Assembly (NCBI GenBank): GCA_023135015.1
Contig: JAGLTZ010000125.1
Location: forward strand, 1 to 7,084
Direction: 5' to 3'
DNA length: 7,084 nt
DNA from: Candidatus Latescibacterota bacterium
GTDB taxonomy: Bacteria; Blakebacterota; Blakebacteria; Blakebacterales; Blakebacteraceae
Shown here: in pieces, positions 1-5,927 of the stretch
Layout: the number at the start of each line of letters is the position of its first letter
Position numbering within the stretch: position 1 is the stretch's first letter
Made by a program: the position numbers and the translations under genes
The notes under the pieces: generated by a model
Told to the model about the DNA's origin: nothing
The model's database searches: none
What the model saw: the letters and a program-made list of their open reading frames with translations, nothing else

Positions 1-1
1 G

Positions 2-1231
2 GAGGAGTTGGAACGCGAGTGGCCGCGAAGGGAGCGGGACTGGGATGTCGATTGGGATGACAGGTGGAATTACCGTCGGTGGACAGCCTATGAATTCGCA
101 TACACTGGCGACTTCCCGCTTGGATGGGTCTGCTACAACCGGGTTGATGGACTGACGGTCCAGGGAGAGATATTCAACAGCCAGCACGATTGGGGAAGCG
201 CCGCAACCAGCTTTTACGGTGGTGCCGGCTACGCATTTGCAAGCAAGGAGCTTTACTACCGGCTCGGACTGAACCGCTTCTTCTTCCCTGGAACACCTGT
301 CGAGCTCGGGATCTCGATGTACAGGCAGCTGGATACGGAAGACGCCTGGTATATAACGCCAAACGAAAACGACTTGAATGCTTTCCTGGCCCGCTACGAC
401 TGGTACGACTACTACAGAGTGGAAGGTATGCAGGCTCATCTCAGGTTCAGGCCTCAGAGGTGGCTGCAGCTGGGTGTTCGCTACGCCCAGGATACGGAGA
501 TGGTGGCCGAAAGGGTCACGAACTGGTCGATTTTCGGAGGGGACAGAGTATTCAGAGAGAATAAATGGCTTACGACTTACGATCAGGACCCCGATCTGAG
601 GGAATATTCCATAGCCGACGAGGGGGAGATCCGCCGCCTTGTATATTTCGTACGGCTCGACCTGACCTCAGGCAGCAGCAGGCGGCCGACACGGGGAGTG
701 GTGGTTGACGCCACACTCGAGAAAGCGGAGCACCAGGGCATCGACGCCGGTGACCCATTCACATACGAGCGGCTGCTGATCAAACTGGAGGCATACCAGC
801 GGCTGAGCCGGATCGACCACCTGGCCCTGCGCGTACGTGCGGGCTCGTCAACCGTGGAGACCTCCTACGCCCTCCCCGTGCAGCACCGGTACTACATGGG
901 CGGTGTGGGAAGCCTGCGGGGTTACGATTTCAAACAGTTCAACGGGAACCGGTTATTTCTCGGCACTCTGGAATACACACTCGGTGCCGACGGCTCGTCG
1001 CCCTTCTTCGGTGGCTGGGCTCTGACCTTCTTCTACGACTATGGGCTGGCATGGGACGCCGATCCCGAAGTTGAAATTGACAAGGAACTGACACCCGGGG
1101 AGGCCGTGCGGAGTATCGGTGCTGCAATCGCACCGTTCGGTTGGGGCGGTATGAGGATTGAGGTAGCCAAGCCGCTCGACACCGAGGGAAAAGGGCTCAC
1201 CTATTACATCCGGTGGTCGTTTGATTTCTAA
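2..1231 (+). CDS. Omp85/BamA-family outer-membrane beta-barrel protein, 5' end missing
   Basis: This is the C-terminal part of an outer-membrane barrel of the bacterial surface antigen (Omp85/BamA/TamA) family, which inserts or transports proteins, or sometimes lipids, at the outer membrane. The frame is open to the left edge: two GAG codons precede the TTG at 8, so that TTG is an internal Leu codon and the gene begins upstream. About 409 residues are visible, enough for a 16-strand barrel. Evidence is the alternating aromatic and polar strand pattern rich in Tyr and Trp, the loop-6 signature LRGY at 914-925 (preceded by GGVGS; the family consensus is V/I-R-G-F/Y), and the terminal RWSFDF ending in Phe, the outer-membrane insertion signal. 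The first 25 residues are a Trp/Arg/Asp-rich stretch that does not look like barrel. No POTRA domain is visible, though one could lie upstream. The family is clear; the substrate is unknown. Confidence 0.86.
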   Translation, partial: EELEREWPRRERDWDVDWDDRWNYRRWTAYEFAYTGDFPLGWVCYNRVDGLTVQGEIFNSQHDWGSAATSFYGGAGYAFASKELYYRLGLNRFFFPGTPVELGISMYRQLDTEDAWYITPNENDLNAFLARYDWYDYYRVEGMQAHLRFRPQRWLQLGVRYAQDTEMVAERVTNWSIFGGDRVFRENKWLTTYDQDPDLREYSIADEGEIRRLVYFVRLDLTSGSSRRPTRGVVVDATLEKAEHQGIDAGDPFTYERLLIKLEAYQRLSRIDHLALRVRAGSSTVETSYALPVQHRYYMGGVGSLRGYDFKQFNGNRLFLGTLEYTLGADGSSPFFGGWALTFFYDYGLAWDADPEVEIDKELTPGEAVRSIGAAIAPFGWGGMRIEVAKPLDTEGKGLTYYIRWSFDF

Positions 1232-1263
1232 GTGCACCGCTCCGTAATTGCGGAACGGTGTAC
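1232..1263 (+). repeat. Near-palindromic hairpin directly after the barrel gene stop codon
   Basis: A 32-base inverted repeat begins on the base after the TAA stop and is centred on AATT (1246-1249). Arm 1232-1245 pairs with 1250-1263. As RNA, 13 of these 14 pairs form if two G-U wobbles are counted (1234/1261 and 1245/1250); the only mismatch is C1240 against A1255. No T-run follows, so it is not a classical intrinsic terminator. It could be a 3' mRNA-stabilising or attenuating hairpin, a REP-like intergenic element, or a dyad operator. The structure is seen directly; its function is not known. Confidence 0.7.
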
Positions 1264-1300
1264 TAACGAATACAAGTGTAATTGCGGAATGGTGTACCAA
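1244..1300 (+). repeat. Imperfect direct repeat, 23 bases twice, 34 bases apart
   Basis: Bases 1244-1266 and 1278-1300 match at 21 of 23 positions; the differences are C1256/T1290 and T1264's neighbour pair at 1263-1266/1297-1300, where TACTAA reads TACCAA. Both copies begin GTAATTGCGGAA. The first copy contains the loop and 3' arm of the hairpin; the second has no 5' arm of its own. The offset of 34 is not a multiple of three, so the repeat cannot be kept as a peptide repeat. The second copy ends directly before the ribosome binding site of the next gene. Confidence 0.72.
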
Positions 1301-1305
1301 GGGAG
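1301..1305 (+). promoter_or_regulatory. Ribosome binding site GGGAG for the toastrack gene
   Basis: GGGAG lies 7 bases before ATG 1313. It fixes that ATG as the start rather than the in-frame GTG at 1232, which immediately follows the previous stop codon and has no such site. It also places the start directly before a convincing signal peptide. Confidence 0.65.
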
Positions 1306-1312
1306 TGGTTCG

Positions 1313-2185
1313 ATGAATAGAAGCGAAATACAGGCACTGAAAACCCTGCTGGTGACGGTGCTGCTGTTGCTGGTTGCAAGTACCCTGCTATTTGCTCAGA
1401 GTCCGCCCCAGGTGATTACAAAGTCCTTCACCCCGGATACAGATCGCCCGCTCCAGGTGAAAATCAGGGGTGACGGGGCGGAGATCACGCTCGAGAGTGT
1501 GGCCCGGAGCAGGCAGGGGAGGGCGCGATACCGTTACGATGAAGAGCATTTTTCGGGCACACTCGAATGGGAGCCGGAAAGTAACAGATTCGAAGTCTTT
1601 CTCGATATGGATCTGCTCGGCTTCGATACCGATGACGAGGAGCACGAATCGGAGCTTGAGGTGCTCCTCCCGCGCAGGCCCGAGATTGACCTCGATGTAT
1701 CGCTCAAGGCTGGCATAATTTCACTCGACGGTGAGCAGCTTACCTTTGACAATCTGAATCTTTCTCTGTGGGCCGGCGAGCTGAAGGCGTCGTTTCCGAC
1801 CCTGTCGAATAAGGTAATCGACAGGGTGGAAATGGATGTTAAACTGGGGGAGCTACACCTGAAAGGGCTGGGCAACCTGGCGTTTGAGGAACTGGATGTC
1901 AACGGGTTCGCAGGGGAGATGATACTGGATTTCCGCGGTACGTTGTCGATGAGGCGGGAGGCCAGGATAGACCTGGAAATAGGTACTATAACCGTCGTAG
2001 TACCTAAGGGCATGACGGTTCAGGCCAGGGTGAGTAAGCTGGGCTTCCTGGCCCAAGTCAACGTTCCCGATGGGTGGAGAAGGGATGGAAGGTATATCTA
2101 CTCGCCAGGTGCAAGAAGGGGCGAGGCAGATCTGAGACTGGTCATTCGGGGTGGAATCGGCGAAATAGCTATCGAAGAGCGATAG
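1313..2185 (+). CDS. Exported toastrack-like (DUF4097/LiaF-C-like) beta-repeat protein
   Basis: This 290-residue secreted protein has no recognisable enzyme motif. Residues 1-28 form a signal peptide: a short charged start with Lys10, a Leu/Val-rich core, and a likely cut after LFA (residue 28). There is no lipobox Cys and no second membrane segment, so the product should be free in the periplasm or attached to the envelope. From about residue 110 it consists of short beta-strands with internal repeats: residues 143-161 and 189-207 align without gaps, sharing L-x-F-x-x-L and a central AGE (154-156 and 200-202). This, with Gly turns and alternating hydrophobics, resembles the toastrack fold of DUF4097 and LiaF C-terminal proteins, some of which modulate envelope-stress two-component systems. 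The stop of the preceding barrel gene is in the same frame, 81 bases upstream. The family call is from pattern only; a role in envelope sensing is inference. Confidence 0.75.
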   Translation: MNRSEIQALKTLLVTVLLLLVASTLLFAQSPPQVITKSFTPDTDRPLQVKIRGDGAEITLESVARSRQGRARYRYDEEHFSGTLEWEPESNRFEVFLDMDLLGFDTDDEEHESELEVLLPRRPEIDLDVSLKAGIISLDGEQLTFDNLNLSLWAGELKASFPTLSNKVIDRVEMDVKLGELHLKGLGNLAFEELDVNGFAGEMILDFRGTLSMRREARIDLEIGTITVVVPKGMTVQARVSKLGFLAQVNVPDGWRRDGRYIYSPGARRGEADLRLVIRGGIGEIAIEER

Positions 2186-2195
2186 AGCTTGCTAC

Positions 2196-2218
2196 CTCGA
2201 CATATGTGGGGGGTCGAG
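2196..2218 (+). promoter_or_regulatory. Small stem-loop across the start region of the DUF4390 gene
   Basis: CTCGAC (2196-2201) is complementary to GTCGAG (2213-2218). The loop is 11 bases and contains most of the G-run (2208-2213) that serves as the only Shine-Dalgarno-like sequence for GTG 2218. The 3' strand of the stem covers the spacer and the first base of the start codon, so folding could limit initiation. Six pairs is short and may be chance. Confidence 0.3.
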
Positions 2219-2886
2219 TGTCTCACAGGCTGGGCGTTCTAATAATCGCAGCTGCACTCGTACCGGCGGCGGCTTCCGGACAGGAGCCCGACCCGGCGGT
2301 CGTTATCGGTGAGGTGTGGCGTCACGAGGGTGAGTTCCGATTCTCCGTTACTGCGACCGGGCTCTTCGACGAGGAGGCTCAGCGGACGATAAGGCAGGGC
2401 GGTACAACTGCCCTCGACTTCACCTTCGAGCTCTACCGCCGGCGTGCGGGTTGGTTTGACACGATAGTCTATACGCTCCCGGTTCCTTTCAGTATCAATT
2501 ACGACGCATTCGACCGCACATACAGGCTGTTTGGCCGTGATATTCGCCTGAAGACAGAGGACTTTGACGAGATCGTTACCCAGTGCACCCAGCTGGAAGG
2601 TGTCTCGATGGGGTTGATGGAGGAGCTGGGGCTCGATATGAACGCAACTTATTACCTGGTGGTGCGGGTCAGCTATCAGCCGATGACGGTGAAGACCATT
2701 AATGAACTCCGCGACTGGATGACCAAACCGGGCAATCAGACCCGCGAGCAGGAGCGGAGCGGCAGGACCTCCTCCGGAGTGGGCTCGAGGCTTGCGCGCG
2801 CTCTGATGAGCGCTGCAGGCTATGGGGAAGTGGAACTTCACGGTGAGAGCGCGCGGTTCAGGCCGGTCGACCTTCCGGAGCGTTAG
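2218..2886 (+). CDS. Exported DUF4390-family protein
   Basis: This 222-residue protein matches the DUF4390 family, whose genes often lie directly upstream of ntrY in proteobacteria; the biochemical function of the family is unknown. Residues 1-21 are a signal peptide (Arg4, an Ile/Ala/Leu core, a likely cut near ASG-Q), placing the product in the periplasm. The mature part is a beta-rich domain with strands such as LDFTFELYRRR and YYLVVRVSYQP, then a conserved-looking segment ending in ELRDWMTKPGNQ. There is one Cys (123). GTG 2218 was chosen because it gives a compact signal peptide after a G-run; GTG 2206 in the same frame is a possible alternative. An ATG at 2074 would overlap the previous gene by 112 bases and bury the signal peptide. 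The kinase gene follows after 3 bases. A role as extracytoplasmic partner of that kinase is inference from context. Confidence 0.8.
   Translation: MSHRLGVLIIAAALVPAAASGQEPDPAVVIGEVWRHEGEFRFSVTATGLFDEEAQRTIRQGGTTALDFTFELYRRRAGWFDTIVYTLPVPFSINYDAFDRTYRLFGRDIRLKTEDFDEIVTQCTQLEGVSMGLMEELGLDMNATYYLVVRVSYQPMTVKTINELRDWMTKPGNQTREQERSGRTSSGVGSRLARALMSAAGYGEVELHGESARFRPVDLPER
2877..2880 (+). promoter_or_regulatory. Ribosome binding site GGAG for the kinase gene
   Basis: GGAG lies inside the last codons of the DUF4390 gene, 9 bases before GTG 2890. It supports this GTG as the kinase start and implies that ribosomes finishing DUF4390 can restart on the kinase. Confidence 0.6.
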
Positions 2887-2889
2887 CTA

Positions 2890-4569
2890 GTGCCGAGCTC
2901 TTCTCTGCCTCCTGTTTATATTTTCTTTGCCTGGGTCGTCTTCCTCACATTTGCAATTACCGTGGTTGTTTTCTACCGATGGAGGCGTCCCAGGCGTTAC
3001 AGCAGATTCCAGCTTAAGCTCACACTCGCCCTGATCCTGTTTCTACTGATTCCTACTGCACCCCTTGTCTTTGTGGCTGGAACTGCGGTCGACCAGGTGA
3101 GGGGGTTCTTCGTCGCCCTACCCGTGGACGATGCGATGGAGAGCGGTCTTGACGTGGTCCGGCTCGCCCTGACCGGCGAGGAAACTCGCCTTCGGGCATG
3201 GTGCGAAGTGGTCACAGACGAGGCCGAGGGAGTGGGTGGTGGGTTTGAACCTGTGGATTTCACAATGCGGTTCGGTCGAGGAGAGGACGGAGTGTGGGGA
3301 ATGGAGGCGTTTCAACCCGCAGGGGCAAGCGCAGGGGCCGATTACGATTCCCTTATGACAGATCCTCCCGATCCACGTCTGGAGCGTCCGCAGGTACTGG
3401 AGGATGTTGAGTTTACATGGGATGAGCGCACGCTTTTCCACTATCGCGACCGGGGTGTCTATATGGCTCTGGTCAGGCCTTCAGAAAATGCGGCGATAGA
3501 GGGAGCCGGGATCTGGGTTGATTCCAGGATAGTCGAGGCCAGGTATGCGCTTGACGAAGGTCTGGTGAGCTTCCGGAGCATAATTATGCTAGGAGCAGGG
3601 CTGCAGGAAGGGCTGTGGATATTGGCAAGCCTCTGGCTTGTTGTACTGACCATCAGTGCTTTCTTCGCGGCACGTCTGCTGGCGAAAGGCGTTAGTGAGC
3701 CGGTCGTTGAGCTGGCCAAAGGTATGGCTGCGGTAGCCGATGGTGATCTGAATGTACGCGTTGACGTCAATGCTCAAGATGAGATGCTGGTCCTTCTCGA
3801 TTCATTCAATACCATGACCGACCAGCTCAAGGAGGCACGCGAACGCATTGTCATGGTCGAGAAACAGGCCGCCTGGAGAGATGTGGCACGCGGGATCGCT
3901 CATGAGATCAAAAATCCTCTGACACCCATACAGATCGGACTCCACCGTGTGCGGACACGCCTGGAATCAGATGGGACATGGGAGACCGATCCCGCTCTGC
4001 GGGATTCAATACAGACGATGAGCGAGGAGGTTGAGGCTTTGCGGCGGATGGCGGCCTCCTTCAGCGAGTTCGCCCAGCTCCCACAGCCGAAAATGGAGAA
4101 GGCGGACCTGGAGATGGTGGTCAGGAGTGCTGTAGCGCTGTTCCAGGAGGGTTACGCGAAAGCGAGGTTGAATGTACGGGTGATCGGCCAGATCCCGGCA
4201 CTCAAGATGGACTCGGACCTTGTTAAAAGGGCATTCATCAACCTGGTGAAGAATGCGGTTGAATCTGTTGAGGCCGCGGGAGGAGGGGATGTGGATGTGG
4301 TGATGGAGCGGCGCGGTGATGATGTGGTGGTGGAGGTGCGGGACAGCGGTATCGGTTTTAAACCGGATGATGCGGCCAAACTCTTCTACCCCAACTACTC
4401 CACCAAGTCGAAGGGGACCGGTCTGGGATTGTCAATGGTGGCAAGGATTGTAGCGGATCATTCATGGCAGATCGCAGCCGAAAGCGAGGGGCCTGATTCG
4501 GGGGCGGTAATAAGAATTCGCATCAGCCTGGAAGAAGAGGAGATCTCCGAGCCTCTGGAGGGCCTTTGA
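2890..4569 (+). CDS. ntrY: NtrY-type membrane sensor histidine kinase without a PAS domain
   Basis: This 559-residue sensor kinase should phosphorylate the NtrX-type regulator encoded next. Predicted order: membrane segments at about 9-29 and 42-64, separated by the basic stretch RWRRPRR (cytoplasmic side); a periplasmic domain of about 175 residues; a third membrane segment at about 240-263; HAMP at about 264-316; then the catalytic core. The H-box ARGIAHEIKNPLTPI gives phospho-acceptor His338. The N-box NLVKNAVE starts at 451 (Asn455), the G1 box DSGIG is at 485-489, and the G2 box GTGLGL is at 509-514, so all elements needed for activity are present. The three-segment topology, the EKQAAWRDVARGIAHE lead-in and the DUF4390/NtrX context point to NtrY. 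NtrY proteins commonly carry a PAS domain between HAMP and the H-box and are longer; here HAMP joins the dimerisation helix directly. The start is GTG 3 bases after the DUF4390 stop. The signal sensed is unknown, and nitrogen sensing should not be assumed. Confidence 0.9.
   Translation: MPSSSLPPVYIFFAWVVFLTFAITVVVFYRWRRPRRYSRFQLKLTLALILFLLIPTAPLVFVAGTAVDQVRGFFVALPVDDAMESGLDVVRLALTGEETRLRAWCEVVTDEAEGVGGGFEPVDFTMRFGRGEDGVWGMEAFQPAGASAGADYDSLMTDPPDPRLERPQVLEDVEFTWDERTLFHYRDRGVYMALVRPSENAAIEGAGIWVDSRIVEARYALDEGLVSFRSIIMLGAGLQEGLWILASLWLVVLTISAFFAARLLAKGVSEPVVELAKGMAAVADGDLNVRVDVNAQDEMLVLLDSFNTMTDQLKEARERIVMVEKQAAWRDVARGIAHEIKNPLTPIQIGLHRVRTRLESDGTWETDPALRDSIQTMSEEVEALRRMAASFSEFAQLPQPKMEKADLEMVVRSAVALFQEGYAKARLNVRVIGQIPALKMDSDLVKRAFINLVKNAVESVEAAGGGDVDVVMERRGDDVVVEVRDSGIGFKPDDAAKLFYPNYSTKSKGTGLGLSMVARIVADHSWQIAAESEGPDSGAVIRIRISLEEEEISEPLEGL
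4557..4562 (+). promoter_or_regulatory. Ribosome binding site GGAGGG for the regulator gene
   Basis: GGAGGG sits in the last codons of the kinase gene, 6 bases before ATG 4569. It is the strongest Shine-Dalgarno match in the window and decides for ATG 4569 over the TTG at 4566. Confidence 0.7.
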
Positions 4570-5927
4570 TGAACGGAACGGTATTGATCATTGACGATGA
4601 AGATGGCGTCCGCCGAAGCCTGCGCGGACTGCTGGAGGATGAAGGCTACTATGTGGCAGATGCACCTTCAGGTGAAGAAGGGCTCCAGGTAGCTGATGAG
4701 GTCTCACCCGATCTGATCATGCTCGACGTGGTACTGGGAGGCATAGACGGGCTTGAGGTGCTGGCCCGGCTGATAGAAAAGGGATACAGGTATCCTGTTA
4801 TCATGATGTCGGGTCAAGCAACTCTGGAGAACGCTGTCAAGGCGACCCGGCTGGGTGCGACGAACTTTCTTGAGAAGCCTCTGACGGCTGAGAAGGTACT
4901 GGCGGAGGTGTCCACGGCGGTAGAGCTGGCGAGGCTGCGCCGGGAGAACGAGAGCCTGAAGGTAGAAATGGGCCGTCGTCATACAATGGTCGGGGAATCG
5001 CCTGTCATGCAGAGGCTGCGCGAGAGGATCAGGAAGGTAGCACCTACAAGGGCGACGGTGCTCATTATGGGAGAAAGTGGAACAGGCAAAGAGCTTGTTG
5101 CCCGCGCGGTGCATGCATACAGCGACCGGCCAGATCAACCTTTCATACAGGTGAATTGTGCCGCCATCCCCACCGATCTCATCGAATCCGAGCTGTTCGG
5201 GCATGAAAAGGGCGCCTTCACCGGCGCCGCCTCGATGCACCGCGGCCGCTTCGAGCAGGCGGACGGTGGAAGCATCTTTCTGGACGAGGTGGCGGATATG
5301 AGCCTCGAGACGCAGGCGAGGTTACTCAGGGTGCTCCAGGAGGGGGAGGTGCAGCGGGTGGGGAGCGAGAAAGTGCTTGTAGTCGATGTGAGGGTTATTG
5401 CAGCCTCCAACCAGAACCTCGGTCTCATGATGGAGGAGGGGGGGTTCCGCGAGGACCTGTACTACAGGTTGAATGTGCTCCCGATACAGGTACCGCCCCT
5501 GAGCGATCGGCTCGAGGATATTCCTGAGCTGGCCGGGGAGTTCATTTCGCACTTCGCGCGCGTAGACAATCGCCACCCGATAGAGCTGACCGACCAGGGC
5601 ATCGAAGCTCTTATGACATGTGAATGGCCGGGGAATGTGCGGGAGCTGAGGAACGCCGTGGAGCGGCTGATGATTCTATACGAGGGCATGAGCATAGGAG
5701 GGCGGGAGGTGGAAGAGGTCCTTCCGTCGGCTAGAAGGCGGGGCCCGTCGCCTGTTGAGGAAGATGATGTCGGACAGAGCCTTCGTGAAAGGGTGGAGGC
5801 CTTCGAAGCGAACCTCCTTGTGCGCGAGCTCGAGAAGAGCGGCGGCGTGGTTTCGCGGGTTGCAGAGAGCTTAAACACCGATAGGGCCAATCTGTACAGG
5901 AAGCTGAAGCGGTACGGATTGAAATGA
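4569..5927 (+). CDS. ntrX: NtrX-type sigma-54-dependent response regulator
   Basis: This 452-residue activator of RNA polymerase-sigma-54 has three parts. The receiver domain (1-120) has the acidic pair Asp9/Asp10, phospho-acceptor Asp53, Ser81 and Lys103. The AAA+ domain (about 140-375) has Walker A GESGTGKE at 168-175, the sigma-54 contact loop GAFTGA at 215-220, Walker B FLDE at 237-240, and the FREDLYYRLNV segment (293-303) with the arginines expected to act across subunits. A Fis-type helix-turn-helix spans about 415-452. No key residue is missing, and the length matches NtrX and NtrC proteins. Pairing with the NtrY-type kinase and the C-terminal style (a SRVAESL motif followed by LYRKLKRYG) favour NtrX over NtrC. 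Its ATG overlaps the kinase stop by one base (TGATG), and its own stop overlaps the mfd start (ATGA). Binding sites for it are not recognisable in this window, so its regulon is unknown. Confidence 0.93.
   Translation: MNGTVLIIDDEDGVRRSLRGLLEDEGYYVADAPSGEEGLQVADEVSPDLIMLDVVLGGIDGLEVLARLIEKGYRYPVIMMSGQATLENAVKATRLGATNFLEKPLTAEKVLAEVSTAVELARLRRENESLKVEMGRRHTMVGESPVMQRLRERIRKVAPTRATVLIMGESGTGKELVARAVHAYSDRPDQPFIQVNCAAIPTDLIESELFGHEKGAFTGAASMHRGRFEQADGGSIFLDEVADMSLETQARLLRVLQEGEVQRVGSEKVLVVDVRVIAASNQNLGLMMEEGGFREDLYYRLNVLPIQVPPLSDRLEDIPELAGEFISHFARVDNRHPIELTDQGIEALMTCEWPGNVRELRNAVERLMILYEGMSIGGREVEEVLPSARRRGPSPVEEDDVGQSLRERVEAFEANLLVRELEKSGGVVSRVAESLNTDRANLYRKLKRYGLK

Noticed and set aside
8..10. 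TTG at 8 preceded by GGAGGAG as a gene start
   Set aside because: The purine run abuts the TTG with no spacer and reads as in-frame Glu codons. There is no signal peptide after it, as an outer-membrane protein would need, so the gene continues leftwards.
1232..1270. Intrinsic terminator after the barrel gene
   Set aside because: The hairpin is strong, but no T-rich tract follows it, and the next gene is close and on the same strand. Rho-independent termination is not supported.
1232..1312. N-terminal extension of the toastrack protein from GTG 1232
   Set aside because: The extension would be encoded by the hairpin and repeat, lacks a ribosome binding site, and would place 27 residues in front of a clear signal peptide. 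The open frame here is probably chance, since only the single TAA separates it from the barrel frame.
2074..2217. Longer DUF4390 reading frame from ATG 2074
   Set aside because: It would overlap the toastrack gene by 112 bases and push the signal peptide 48 residues inward.
3623..3638. Sigma-54-like promoter TGGCAAGCCTCTGGCT inside the kinase gene
   Set aside because: The GG and GC spacing is right, but two consensus positions differ, it lies within codons for the third membrane segment, and it is over 900 bases from the next gene. Chance is the simpler explanation.
3884..3900. TGGCAC followed by TCGCT as a sigma-54 promoter
   Set aside because: The GG-to-GC distance is one base too long, and the bases encode the kinase H-box.
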